64,000 bases of DNA from Peredibacter sp045999315 (lineage in GTDB: Bacteria; Bdellovibrionota; Bacteriovoracia; Bacteriovoracales; Bacteriovoracaceae): the NCBI RefSeq assembly GCF_045999315.1, contig NZ_CP174607.1, positions 1,426,001-1,490,000 of the forward strand. The letters run 5' to 3'. Below the pieces are notes generated by a model that made no database searches, was not told the DNA's origin, and saw only the letters and a list, made by a program, of their open reading frames with translations. How positions within the stretch are numbered: the stretch's first letter is position 1; each line of letters opens with the position of its first letter. A program made the translations under genes and the position numbers. Below are positions 43,855 to 52,718 of this stretch, one piece after another.

Positions 43855-45399
43855 ATGCCTAACCTCAATAACTGGAAACAAGATATCCAGGCCTCCCTTG
43901 TTGTTTTCTTAGTTGCACTCCCTCTTTGTCTCGGAATTGCACTCGCTTCAGGAGCGCCATTGGCATCCGGCCTAATTGCTGGAATTGTCGGTGGACTCGT
44001 AGTTGGTTCAGTCAGTGGGTCTGGAGTTAGTGTTTCGGGTCCAGCTGCCGGTCTAACGGTCATTGTGGCAGCGGCCATTATCGACATTGGTAACTTCCAA
44101 GGATTCACACTGGCCGTGGTTCTCTCAGGTGTGATGCAAATTATTTTTAGTTTTGTAAAAGGCGGAAAGCTCGGTGATTACTTCCCATCTTCAGTGATTA
44201 AGGGAATGCTCGCGGCGATTGGTCTGATTCTCATTTTAAAACAGTTCCCTCACGCCATTGGATTTGATTCTGATTTCATGGGTGATCAGAGTTTTGCGGA
44301 AGCAGGTGGACGAAATACTTTCAGTGCTATTGCGATGGCGATTGAGGCGGTTCATCCAGGATCAATCCTTGTCGCTCTTATTTCTGTGCTCATTATGCTG
44401 GCCTGGGAAAAAGGCGCGTATAAAGGGAACCAATTTTTTAAAATCATTCCAGGCGCTTTAGTAGCAGTTGTGACCTCAGTGATCATCAATGAAGTATTCA
44501 AGTTGGCAGCTCCAGGTCTTGTTATTGAAAGTTCTCACTTAGTGCAACTTCCGTTCAGTGGTGGAGTGAAAGATTTTGTTGCGGGCCTTGCCATGCCAGA
44601 CTGGTCTTATCTTTCAAATCCTAAAATTTATGTAACTGCGGCGACGATTGCAGTCGTGGGTTCCATTGAAAGTCTTCTTTCTGTTGAGGCCGCGGATAAA
44701 ATTGATGTAGAGGGAAGAATCACTGATAAAAACCGTGAGCTTCTGGCCCAGGGCTGCGGGAACGCTATTTCTGGTTTGATTGGCGGGCTTCCGGTGACGG
44801 CAGTTATTGTTCGTACGTCGGCCAACGTTTCTGCAGGTGCAAAGACAAAACTGTCTGCCATCTTCCACGGTCTATGGCTTATGGGCTGTGTGATTGCGAT
44901 TCCGGCACTTCTAAATCTCATTCCACTTTCATGTCTTGCATCAGTTCTCATCCTTGTTGGTTATAAATTAACGAAGCCTGAGATCATTAAGAAAATGTAT
45001 GCCCGTGGTTGGAATCAATTTATTCCTTTCGCCGTAACAACTCTTGCGATCCTGTTTACAGATCTTCTCGTTGGTATTGCCATTGGTATGGTTGTTGGAT
45101 TCATTTTTGTGATTCGTTCAAGTATGCATGCTTCAATTGTTCTGGTGAACAATGATGAGGAGTGGTTGATCCGTTTCCATAAAGACGTTTCGTTTTTACA
45201 AAAAAGCCATCTAACCGACATGCTGATGAAGATCCCTAATGGGGCAAATGTTGTGATTGATGGATCAAAAAGTATTTTTGTGGATGATGACATCATTGAT
45301 CTCATTGAAGACTTCATGAAACGCGCTAATTGTTCGGATATTAAAGTACAACTTAAAAAATCATCGCTGGCCTTGAGCCCAATTTTTAAAGAGGAGTAA
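43855..45399 (+). CDS. SulP-family anion transporter with STAS domain
   Basis: The 514-residue protein has the SulP layout: a membrane domain of 10-14 segments (about 10-395) with LPLCLGIALASG and the GPAAGLTVIV motif, and a C-terminal STAS domain (about 420-514). The frame reaches TTG at 43801, but AAGGA before the ATG at 43855 fixes the start. It is followed one base later by a carbonic anhydrase gene, which points to bicarbonate as the likely substrate rather than sulfate. A paralogue lies at 47597-49171. Confidence 0.92.
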   Translation: MPNLNNWKQDIQASLVVFLVALPLCLGIALASGAPLASGLIAGIVGGLVVGSVSGSGVSVSGPAAGLTVIVAAAIIDIGNFQGFTLAVVLSGVMQIIFSFVKGGKLGDYFPSSVIKGMLAAIGLILILKQFPHAIGFDSDFMGDQSFAEAGGRNTFSAIAMAIEAVHPGSILVALISVLIMLAWEKGAYKGNQFFKIIPGALVAVVTSVIINEVFKLAAPGLVIESSHLVQLPFSGGVKDFVAGLAMPDWSYLSNPKIYVTAATIAVVGSIESLLSVEAADKIDVEGRITDKNRELLAQGCGNAISGLIGGLPVTAVIVRTSANVSAGAKTKLSAIFHGLWLMGCVIAIPALLNLIPLSCLASVLILVGYKLTKPEIIKKMYARGWNQFIPFAVTTLAILFTDLLVGIAIGMVVGFIFVIRSSMHASIVLVNNDEEWLIRFHKDVSFLQKSHLTDMLMKIPNGANVVIDGSKSIFVDDDIIDLIEDFMKRANCSDIKVQLKKSSLALSPIFKEE

Positions 45400-45400
45400 A

Positions 45401-46036
45401 ATGGATAGAATTAAACATCTCTTACTGGAGAACCGCGCCTGGGCGCAGTCAAAGCTGGACATCGATCCAGGATTCTTTGCGAAGATGGCGAAAGACCAAA
45501 ATCCAGAGTTTCTTTTCATCGGTTGTTCAGATTCCAGAGTTCCTCCCACTGAAATGCTCAATCTCGATCCCGGGCAGATGTTCATTCACAGAAATATTGC
45601 CAATCTTGTCGTCCATACCGACATGAATTTTTTAAGTGTTCTTCAGTATGCGGTTAATAATTTAAAAGTCCCTCATGTGATCGTTTGCGGTCACTATAAC
45701 TGCGGTGGTGTAAAGGCCGCTCTTTCTACCCATAGCTTGGGCATGCTCAATAACTGGGTAAGAAACATTAAAGACGTTTATTTCTTCAATAAGCTGGAAG
45801 TAGATTCGCAACAATCCGAAATGGACCGTGTGAATAAGCTGGTTGAACTCAACGTTATTGAACAGGTAAAAAACCTTATGCACACTTCAATTGTTCAGAA
45901 GGCGTGGCATGAGAGAAGAATGCCTTATATCCATGGCTGGGTCTACGACATCAACAATGGTTTAATTAAGACACTTCTTACGGTTGATCCAGATACGAAG
46001 CTTGATTCGGCCTACCGTTATGATTTTAATGACTAA
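45401..46036 (+). CDS. beta-class carbonic anhydrase
   Basis: The 211-residue enzyme interconverts CO2 and bicarbonate. Zinc ligands C42 (GCSDSRVP, with D44 and R46 as the catalytic dyad), H98 and C101 (CGHYNCGGV) are all present, and the length is right for the Can/CynT group. It starts one base after the SulP gene, so both form an operon, a pairing that fits bicarbonate uptake. Its 3' end overlaps the minus-strand trypsin gene by 11 bases. Confidence 0.96.
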   Translation: MDRIKHLLLENRAWAQSKLDIDPGFFAKMAKDQNPEFLFIGCSDSRVPPTEMLNLDPGQMFIHRNIANLVVHTDMNFLSVLQYAVNNLKVPHVIVCGHYNCGGVKAALSTHSLGMLNNWVRNIKDVYFFNKLEVDSQQSEMDRVNKLVELNVIEQVKNLMHTSIVQKAWHERRMPYIHGWVYDINNGLIKTLLTVDPDTKLDSAYRYDFND

Positions 46037-46691
46037 AAATCCAAGGTAAATAAGCGGCCAGGAGGGGATTAAGTGAATAGTTCCCTTCTGGACCATGAGA
46101 AAATGTCGAATGGATCGCCACCAGTTGGATCCCATTTCCGTTTTGCATGAAAATGGGACCACCAGAGTCCCCTGAACGAGAATATTCATCATTCAGTTCT
46201 AGAACCTCTTCTGCAGGGTTTACCTTCCGGAGAGTTGGAGTAATGACAGTTCTTAGATTCTTTTTATCTCTTGCGCCAAACCCAAAACGATAAAATCTCC
46301 CGAAGAATTTTTTCTCCAACGCAATCGGATGAACTTTGATAAAAGCGGGAAGTTTTTCTTTCATCTGAATTTTAGCGAGATCAGAATAATAGCGTGAATG
46401 ATGAGGATTGTAGGTTGGGTGAAGTTTGTAGTCTTTAATCTCAAGAGAGGTCTGCTTAGGATCATAGACCTCTTGGGTGAAAACTCTCACACCTTTTACA
46501 TTGCCTTCTAAGCAGTGAGCGGCAGTGAGAATCATTTGATCAGAGACCGCAACTCCCGTACAAGTGAAGACTCCATTGGGTCTTGTCACTTCAATTAATA
46601 AGCTCGAATTAAATTGTTCCCAATCATAGGATTTGGCAAAACTGAGAATATTCATGAATAGCACCATAAAGAAGAAGGTAATCTTCAGCAT
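46026..46691 (-). CDS. secreted trypsin-like serine protease (S1)
   Basis: The 221-residue protease has a signal peptide (MLKITFFFMVLFMNILSFA) and the full chymotrypsin-type triad: H59 (TAAHC), D104 (SDLAKI) and S176 (GDSGGP). The C44/C60 pair would form the histidine-loop disulfide. Only a short N-terminal stretch precedes the catalytic domain. A close paralogue lies upstream in tandem (46710-47324). The pair probably arose by duplication and is transcribed together (18-base gap). A role in digestion of prey or environment is inference. Confidence 0.92.
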   Translation of the reverse strand: MLKITFFFMVLFMNILSFAKSYDWEQFNSSLLIEVTRPNGVFTCTGVAVSDQMILTAAHCLEGNVKGVRVFTQEVYDPKQTSLEIKDYKLHPTYNPHHSRYYSDLAKIQMKEKLPAFIKVHPIALEKKFFGRFYRFGFGARDKKNLRTVITPTLRKVNPAEEVLELNDEYSRSGDSGGPIFMQNGNGIQLVAIHSTFSHGPEGNYSLNPLLAAYLPWIFSH

Positions 46692-46709
46692 GGTTCATGC
46701 TACATGAAT

Positions 46710-47324
46710 CTAGGCCTGAATCCACTCGCGGTGAGATGAGAGAAGTGGGTTAAATGAGTGTTTGCCTTCTGGGCCAAACGAGAGCGTCGAATGAATGGCC
46801 ACGAGAAACATCTGGCCATTGTTCTGCATGAAGATTGGCCCGCCAGAATCACCTGAGTATGAGTACATATCATTGAGCTCAAGGATTTTTTCCATCGGAC
46901 GAATATTTCTAAGTTCTGGGGTGACCATTGTGCGAACATTTTCTGAACCACGAGCACCGTAACCAAGACGCATGATCTTTCCAGAAAGGTTCATATCTTT
47001 TTTTATGATCGGATAGAACTTGGTTTCTTTTGGAAGAGTGCCTTTAAGCTTAATTTTTGCGATATCAGAGCGGAAATTTGATTCTCTTGAATCATAGTCT
47101 GGATGAACTTCGAATGAATCAATTTCCCAAAACTTTCCTTTTGGATTGTAAGAAGCTTCATTTGAAATTCTAACTTTAAGAATTTCACCTTCAAGACAGT
47201 GAGCGGCCGTAAGAACTGTATTGTTATTGATGGCAACACCTGTGCAAGTAAAAACACCATTTGGGCGTGTGACTTCGATCAGGAGGCTTGAGTTGAAATT
47301 CGACCAATCAATTAAGGTTGTCAT
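46710..47324 (-). CDS. trypsin-like serine protease (S1) without evident signal peptide
   Basis: The 204-residue paralogue of the next gene shares VTRPNGVFTCTGVA, TAAHCLEG and SGDSGGPIFMQN, with an aspartate in SDIAKIKL, so the triad is complete. The N-terminus (MTTLIDWSNFNSSL) aligns with the mature part of its twin, but the signal peptide is missing. Starts at 47339 and 47336 are possible; GGTGA favours 47324, and none adds a signal. Either export has been lost or the start is misplaced. The disulfide cysteines are kept, which argues it was exported in the past. Confidence 0.85.
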   Translation of the reverse strand: MTTLIDWSNFNSSLLIEVTRPNGVFTCTGVAINNNTVLTAAHCLEGEILKVRISNEASYNPKGKFWEIDSFEVHPDYDSRESNFRSDIAKIKLKGTLPKETKFYPIIKKDMNLSGKIMRLGYGARGSENVRTMVTPELRNIRPMEKILELNDMYSYSGDSGGPIFMQNNGQMFLVAIHSTLSFGPEGKHSFNPLLSSHREWIQA

Positions 47325-47391
47325 AAGGTTCACCATCATCCTTGATTCAATTTAGATCTTCATGACCCGTCCTGGGCCGTGACCTGTGACT

Positions 47392-47421
47392 ATTATAAAA
47401 GAATGAAAAAGCCTGTGTCCA
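47392..47421 (-). promoter_or_regulatory. promoter of the trypsin pair
   Basis: On the minus strand, TGGACA (47421-47416) and a perfect TATAAT (47397-47392) are separated by 18 bases. The start would fall near 47385. The leader contains a three-codon open frame (ATG AAG ATC TAA) before the protease start. The rest of the region 47340-47596 shows nothing else that I can support. Confidence 0.6.
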
Positions 47422-47596
47422 AGGTGCTTTTTGACACTCTGTAAATAGTGGTAATCCAATGAAATCAGGATACTTAATAATTATGTGCGAAGGATTTAAT
47501 CGAAAGATTCCGGCACTTTCAAGCCATCGGGGGACGATGTTTGAAAGTGTTAGAAATTCAGATATGACGCTAAGTGAACCCTATAGGTAAGTCCCT

Positions 47597-49171
47597 TTAT
47601 TTACGATAACGAGTGCTGTGCGAGTGCTCAGAAATGCTACGATGTGTATCAAGACCAGTGACTTTGATTGAGACTTGGTCATGGTTTTTCTTGATGGTTT
47701 CGATCATTTGGAAGCAGCTATGTTCCACCATTTTTGAGTCCGCAAAATCAATTACGATACGAGAATTGGCAGGAATTTTTTCAAGCAGAGTTTTCTTGAA
47801 GCTATAGCTGTTAGTGAAGCCAACTGGACTATAGATTTTCAGAGTGAGTTCTCCACCTTCTTCTTTCGTTTCATGCTTCACATGGAAAATATCTTTGAAG
47901 CTCATGCCGTGATAAAGATTAATCACAAGCTGACACAAAAGACCTGCAATCACTCCCACTAAGAGATCAATACTGAGAGTAACCAGAAAGGTCACCATGA
48001 ATGGGGAAAACTGATCAACGCCGACTTTATAAGTTTGCGAGAACTCATTAGGAGAAGCAAGACGAAAGCCCGTGAACACTAACATCGCGGCGAGAGTTGC
48101 CGCCGGAATCATGTGAAGAATGTTAGGGAAAAGCGCCACTGAAACCAGAAGCAAACAACCATGGATAAAGTTTGATTGCGCCGTCTTAGCACCGTTATCA
48201 ATGTTGGCCCGTGAACGAACGATCTCTGAGATCATCGGCAGACCACCAACTAGTGATGCGAGAAGGTTTCCTGCACCAGTGGCGATCAAGTCTTGATTTA
48301 AGTTCGAACTTTTCTTTTCTGGATCCATACCATCAACCGCATTTACTGTAAGAAGTGATTCGATGGAGCCCACGAGTGAAAGCATTACGATATACTTAAT
48401 AGAGATCCAGCTTGTAATAGAAGAAAAATCTGGGAACGCAAAAGCACCAAAAAATGAAGATGGAAGATTAATCAGAAATGATGAATCAACACGATAGTTA
48501 GTGTTCAAGAATTCATAGTCATGAGCATTTTGGAAATCAAAAATGTAACCTAAGGCCATTGAAGCGGCCAAGGCCAGAATGGCCGCAGGAATTGCTTTGA
48601 AATTTCCTTTTGCAAATTTGGGCCAGAAGATCAGAAGAAGAAGAGTAATGGCTCCAATGAGAGCAACTTCTGGATTGAGACCTAAAATATGTGTTGGGAA
48701 TTCTCCAAGAAGAGCGATGGGACTTTTTGAAGCAGGAACAACTCCAAGAATGTTGTGACATTGTTTGGCGATGATGATGACACCAATGGCAGAGAGCATT
48801 CCATGAACAACACTTTTTGGAATAATTTCTCCAATGATCCCTGCTTTTGAAAATCCGAAAATGATTTGTATGATGGCCGCAATAACTCCTACCGCGAGGG
48901 TCTTTTTATATCCCATCACCGGATCGCCCATCCCAAGCTCAGTCACGGCACCGATCACAATAACGATAAGTCCTGCAGCAGGACCTTTAATGGTAAGTCT
49001 GGCACTTCCAAGAAGAGAGCCAAAAATACCGCCGATCACGGCGGTATAAATACCTGCAATAGGAGGAAAGCCAGAAGCAATCGAAATTCCTAAGCAGAGA
49101 GGAAGAGCAAGTAGGAAAACAAAGAAACCTGATTTAAAGTCTTGCGCTAAAGTTTGAGAGTTAAAAATCAT
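47597..49171 (-). CDS. SulP-family anion transporter with STAS domain (second copy)
   Basis: The 524-residue protein has the same layout as the SulP protein at 43855, including LPLCLGISIASG near the N-terminus and GPAAGLIVIVIG. The membrane domain is followed by a STAS domain (about 420-510) and a His/Ser-rich C-terminal tail (EHSHSTRYRK). The two share a fold but have diverged, and they lie on opposite strands. This copy has no carbonic anhydrase next to it. The substrate is uncertain: bicarbonate, sulfate or another anion. Confidence 0.92.
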   Translation of the reverse strand: MIFNSQTLAQDFKSGFFVFLLALPLCLGISIASGFPPIAGIYTAVIGGIFGSLLGSARLTIKGPAAGLIVIVIGAVTELGMGDPVMGYKKTLAVGVIAAIIQIIFGFSKAGIIGEIIPKSVVHGMLSAIGVIIIAKQCHNILGVVPASKSPIALLGEFPTHILGLNPEVALIGAITLLLLIFWPKFAKGNFKAIPAAILALAASMALGYIFDFQNAHDYEFLNTNYRVDSSFLINLPSSFFGAFAFPDFSSITSWISIKYIVMLSLVGSIESLLTVNAVDGMDPEKKSSNLNQDLIATGAGNLLASLVGGLPMISEIVRSRANIDNGAKTAQSNFIHGCLLLVSVALFPNILHMIPAATLAAMLVFTGFRLASPNEFSQTYKVGVDQFSPFMVTFLVTLSIDLLVGVIAGLLCQLVINLYHGMSFKDIFHVKHETKEEGGELTLKIYSPVGFTNSYSFKKTLLEKIPANSRIVIDFADSKMVEHSCFQMIETIKKNHDQVSIKVTGLDTHRSISEHSHSTRYRK

Positions 49172-49256
49172 AAAATCTCCAGTTTGAAGAATTATAGAAT
49201 TTGATGTTTTGAAATGATAGGATGAAGAAATTAGATTTTTTTAATCTGGATCGCTT

Positions 49257-49922
49257 ATGAAACCCATCACCCACATTGAAACTCCATTTAAAGAGAAATT
49301 TGGTGTTCCACGCCAGCCCTTATTAGTGAAGGAAGCTTGGGGAAAGATGAGTTTTCCCAAGAATGATTTTTTCTCGGAGGCCTTTCGAGGAATCGAAGCT
49401 TCTTCTCATCTATGGCTCATTTTTGAGTTTCATCAAATACCTAATGAAGGATTTAACGGATTAGTTCGTCCTCCAAGATTTGAAGGCAAAAAGAAACTTG
49501 GTGTTTATGCGACGAGAAGCCCTCATCGTCCGAATCGCTTAGGATTGTCGGTGGTTCAGTTTGATCGCTTGGAAGTTTTGGGCGGTGAAATTGTATTATG
49601 GGTAAAGGGTGTAGATTTAGTGAATGGCACTCCAATTTTTGATATTAAGCCCTATGTTCCTTATTCAGACAGAATCATGGAGGCCACTTCGGAAAATTTT
49701 GATGAAGCACCCGCTGTTTGTCGTGTTACTTGGAAATGTCATCCAGAACTAAGCCAGCATGAGCGACAGTTAATAGAAAAGGTCATAGCACTTGACCCTC
49801 GTCCTGGACATGATAAAGACCTGCAAGGTGAGCATGGTGTCTCACTTGCAGGTTGGAATGTTCGTTTTAGGTTTATTGATGAAGGTCTTGAAATTTTCGA
49901 AGTAACTAAGGCAGAACCTTAA
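49257..49922 (+). CDS. trmO: tRNA (adenine(37)-N6)-methyltransferase, TsaA/TrmO family
   Basis: TrmO methylates N6-threonylcarbamoyladenosine at position 37 of tRNA-Thr using SAM. The 221-residue protein has the TsaA-type beta barrel with RPPRFEGKKKLGVYATRSPH, RPNRLGLSVVQ and GTPIFDIKPYVPYSD, which are diagnostic. The C-terminal part (about 160-221) includes LDPRPGHD, also typical. No Shine-Dalgarno sequence is obvious. It overlaps the opposing EptA-like gene by 17 bases at its end. Confidence 0.93.
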   Translation: MKPITHIETPFKEKFGVPRQPLLVKEAWGKMSFPKNDFFSEAFRGIEASSHLWLIFEFHQIPNEGFNGLVRPPRFEGKKKLGVYATRSPHRPNRLGLSVVQFDRLEVLGGEIVLWVKGVDLVNGTPIFDIKPYVPYSDRIMEATSENFDEAPAVCRVTWKCHPELSQHERQLIEKVIALDPRPGHDKDLQGEHGVSLAGWNVRFRFIDEGLEIFEVTKAEP

Positions 49923-51516
49923 AGTCATATTCACCGTTTTCTTTGAATTTCACTTCGACTTGTCCGGCAAAGCCGTCGATGTCATTTCCATAAATCACGT
50001 AGTTTTCAACTGGCTTACTTGCGTCTTGATTAAGAGCATAGCCGAGTTCTTTTGCGAGAATCATAGAGAGATTATAGTGAGTGACGTTCTTTTGAATGCT
50101 GGTGATTTCAACTGGAAGTTCAGCATTGAATGATATTGCTAAAAAGGGAACTTCCCAAGAGGCCGGGATTAGAGCGCCGTGGCCCCAGTTTCCACCTTCA
50201 CCTAGTGCTTCTCCGTGGTCTGAAACGTAGACTACGAGAATAGACTGTTTTGATTTCTCTACGATTGAATAAAATTCCTTCATGAAGGTGTCAAATTCAA
50301 ACACAGAGTTATCATAATGATCAGTTTTAGAGTTGCCTTTGAAGACCACAGATTGAGGGGAAAAGCGAAGTTCCCAAGGTGGGTGAGATCCACGTTGGTG
50401 AAGCATGATGAATTGTCGTTCTGGTTTAGAAATAAGTTCTTTAAGTGCGGGTAAAAGATCGCGATCAAGTGCGGCCTGATGATCTTCAGTGGTTGGAGAA
50501 ATATCTTCTAATGTTTTATATTCGTCCAGCGAAGCCGCACAGAGATAAGGGGCGATATAGCGAAGTTGTTCAGCGCTTTGAATTGATAAGAAGTGAGTCG
50601 TGTATTTTTGATTTTTAGCGAGCTTGAAAAGACAATGCTCACCCTTGGCCGCCTTGATACTCCCGGCCGGACCAAATCCCATATTGAGAAGGAATGCAAC
50701 TGCGATATCTGTCGAAACACCACTTGAAAGAGCACGTGTATAGAAAAAATGGGGATTCTGAGCAATAGACTTTAAAAAGGGGGTTGTTGGCTTATCGTAA
50801 CCAAACAGCTCCATGTGATTGGGAGTTAAACTTTCTCCAAGAATAAAAATAACTTTGTCCCATTCAGTAGGGCGCTCGGCCTTAATCTGCAGATCTAATG
50901 CTGGGCTTTTCACCACTTGCTGAGTTCCTCGCATGATCTTATGCGGAAGAATTTTTCCGGTAAAATATGAGAAAGCGAGATAGACATTCATTCCACCAAG
51001 CTCTCGAGTCGAAGGTTGGCGGCCCCAGGTATTACCTGTCACCAAAGTTCGAATTGGGTTGTAGATAAAGTACAAGCAGAACAGAAGGCCCATGAACTTA
51101 ATCTGATAAAGCTCTTTCACACTTCGAAAAGCGATCAATCCTAAGAGACAAGGAATCACCGTAAAAAGAAGTGGGATCAGGACGTGATCAATTTCCACGA
51201 GGAGAGTTCCCTGAACTTCATGAAACTGGGTGAGAAGGAGATAAATCTCGTTCGGAAGTAATTGCGTACCATAATAGGACAAATGGCCCATTTGGAATGC
51301 GTTCAAAATCATCACGAAAGATAGAAAAACGTAACGAAGAAATTTTCCTGGAATAAAAGTAGCGGCAAAAAGAAACGCGTAAACTCCGAAGTATTTCCCA
51401 AAAGTCAGCCACACGATATGGATATCTTTTAACCAATAGAATAAGTATTGCTGCGCAAGAGTTAATACGAAAAAAACCAGGGCCAGACCCAGGTGACGTA
51501 GAAGTTTTTTAAACAT
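49906..51516 (-). CDS. membrane phosphoethanolamine-transferase-like (EptA/sulfatase superfamily) protein
   Basis: The 536-residue protein has five or so N-terminal membrane segments (about 7-165) and a periplasmic alkaline-phosphatase-superfamily domain. ILGESLTPNHMELFGYDKPTTPF (split around 222-244) corresponds to the nucleophile region, with Ser in place of the usual Thr of GETAR-type enzymes. YVSDHGEALGEGGNWGHG holds the zinc Asp-His. Such enzymes add phosphoethanolamine to lipid A or other glycans. No Shine-Dalgarno sequence is seen. It is divergent from the epimerase gene. Confidence 0.85.
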   Translation of the reverse strand: MFKKLLRHLGLALVFFVLTLAQQYLFYWLKDIHIVWLTFGKYFGVYAFLFAATFIPGKFLRYVFLSFVMILNAFQMGHLSYYGTQLLPNEIYLLLTQFHEVQGTLLVEIDHVLIPLLFTVIPCLLGLIAFRSVKELYQIKFMGLLFCLYFIYNPIRTLVTGNTWGRQPSTRELGGMNVYLAFSYFTGKILPHKIMRGTQQVVKSPALDLQIKAERPTEWDKVIFILGESLTPNHMELFGYDKPTTPFLKSIAQNPHFFYTRALSSGVSTDIAVAFLLNMGFGPAGSIKAAKGEHCLFKLAKNQKYTTHFLSIQSAEQLRYIAPYLCAASLDEYKTLEDISPTTEDHQAALDRDLLPALKELISKPERQFIMLHQRGSHPPWELRFSPQSVVFKGNSKTDHYDNSVFEFDTFMKEFYSIVEKSKQSILVVYVSDHGEALGEGGNWGHGALIPASWEVPFLAISFNAELPVEITSIQKNVTHYNLSMILAKELGYALNQDASKPVENYVIYGNDIDGFAGQVEVKFKENGEYDFKVLP

Positions 51517-51549
51517 GATTCATCATGACATAATTGGAGAGGTCTTGCT

Positions 51550-52509
51550 ATGATCTTCCCCATGAAGAAAGTATTATTGACTGGTGCGGCGGGATTAATT
51601 GGGGCAAAGACAGCTGAGAAGCTTCTAGCTCAGGGAATTGAAGTTGTTGGGATTGATAATCTCAATGATTATTACGATGTAAATCTTAAGCGCCATCGCC
51701 TTTCACTTATTAACGATTCTAAATTTCAGTTTCTTCAAGTTGATATTGAAGATAAGAACAAGCTTCGCGAATTATTCAAAACGAACCATTTTGATGTCGT
51801 TTATAACCTGGCCGCTCGTGCAGGTGTTCGCTACTCAATGGAGAATCCTGATATCTACATGACTACAAATGCTATGGGGACGTTGAATCTCCTGGAGTGC
51901 ATGCGTGAGTTTAAAGTTTCTAAGTTTGTTCTGGCATCAACCAGCTCATTATATGCAGGTCAAGAGATGCCTTTTAAGGAAGATCTGGCCGTAAATACTC
52001 CTATTTCTCCTTACGCTGCTTCAAAAAAAGCGGCAGAGGTCATGGCCTACACTTATCACTATCTTTACGGCATTGATGTTTCAGTGGTTCGTTACTTTAC
52101 TGTGTATGGACCTGCTGGCAGACCTGATATGTCGCCGTTCATCTTTGCCGATAAAATTCTAAAAGGTGAAGAGCTTCCAGTTTTCGGCGATGGCACTCAA
52201 TCAAGAGATTTTACTTTTGTGGATGATATTGCAGAAGGAACAATCCTTGCGGGCAAGAAGCTTGGATTTGAAATTATTAATCTAGGCGGCGGAAATAATC
52301 CTTACACATTACTTCAGATGATTGAACTCATGGAAAAGTATTCAGGTAAAAAGGCCAAGCTTAAATTGGGTGAAAGAATTAAGGCCGATATGGATGTGAC
52401 TTGGGCCGATATTTCGAAAGCAAAAAGGCTCCTCGGATGGGAGCCTAAGATTTCATTTGAAGAAGGTATTGAGAGGCTAATGAAGTGGCACAGCACTCAA
52501 TCTAATTAA
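51550..52509 (+). CDS. NAD-dependent nucleotide-sugar epimerase (UDP-glucuronate 4-epimerase-like)
   Basis: The 319-residue short-chain dehydrogenase/reductase has the nucleotide-binding TGAAGLIGAKTAEKLL and the catalytic Tyr-x3-Lys in SPYAASKKAAE. The segment NLNDYYDVNLKRHRL is typical of UDP-glucuronate 4-epimerases, which make UDP-galacturonate. GGAGAGG at 51536-51542 is correctly placed for the ATG at 51550. It may serve the polysaccharide genes to its right. Its last bases overlap a tiny lipoprotein gene on the minus strand. Confidence 0.9.
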   Translation: MIFPMKKVLLTGAAGLIGAKTAEKLLAQGIEVVGIDNLNDYYDVNLKRHRLSLINDSKFQFLQVDIEDKNKLRELFKTNHFDVVYNLAARAGVRYSMENPDIYMTTNAMGTLNLLECMREFKVSKFVLASTSSLYAGQEMPFKEDLAVNTPISPYAASKKAAEVMAYTYHYLYGIDVSVVRYFTVYGPAGRPDMSPFIFADKILKGEELPVFGDGTQSRDFTFVDDIAEGTILAGKKLGFEIINLGGGNNPYTLLQMIELMEKYSGKKAKLKLGERIKADMDVTWADISKAKRLLGWEPKISFEEGIERLMKWHSTQSN

Positions 52510-52658
52510 GTATTTTTTCCACCATTATCTGAAGTTCCGAAGTCTCTTTCGGCCAGAATTCCTCTGACTTCAACATATTCATTTTTAGGTTGAGAAGATT
52601 TTGTAGTCGAACAAGCCACCGAGAAAAAAGCGATAAGAATAAGTGATGTCATTTTCAT
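52506..52658 (-). CDS. 50-residue small lipoprotein
   Basis: The gene encodes a lipoprotein signal with lipobox SVAC (cysteine 16, MKMTSLILIAFFSVACSTTKSS split) and a 34-residue polar tail ending in KNT. It is below the usual size limit for gene finders but has a strong GGAGG. The size and layout recall entericidin-like or Bdellovibrio-type small lipoproteins, without sequence proof. The first base of the ATG is part of a 10-bp hairpin. The last codons overlap the epimerase stop. Confidence 0.8.
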   Translation of the reverse strand: MKMTSLILIAFFSVACSTTKSSQPKNEYVEVRGILAERDFGTSDNGGKNT

Positions 52659-52688
52659 ATAACCCTCCTTTAAGGTGAGAGGGTTATA
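52658..52688 (-). promoter_or_regulatory. hairpin covering the ribosome binding site of the small lipoprotein
   Basis: On the minus strand, TATAACCCTC (52688-52679) pairs perfectly with GAGGGTTATA (52667-52658) around an 11-base loop. The second arm contains most of the Shine-Dalgarno GGAGGG and the first base of the ATG. The mRNA would therefore mask its own start site. A protein operator is an alternative reading of the same palindrome. Confidence 0.6.
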
Positions 52689-52718
52689 GGTTAAAGATGC
52701 GGTTATGGTCGAAGAGAA

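Noticed and set aside
47459..47590. Plus-strand 43-codon open frame beginning MKSGYLIIMCEG
   Set aside because: No Shine-Dalgarno sequence, no recognisable signal or domain and poor codon pattern. It lies in the spacer upstream of the trypsin and SulP genes and could be chance.
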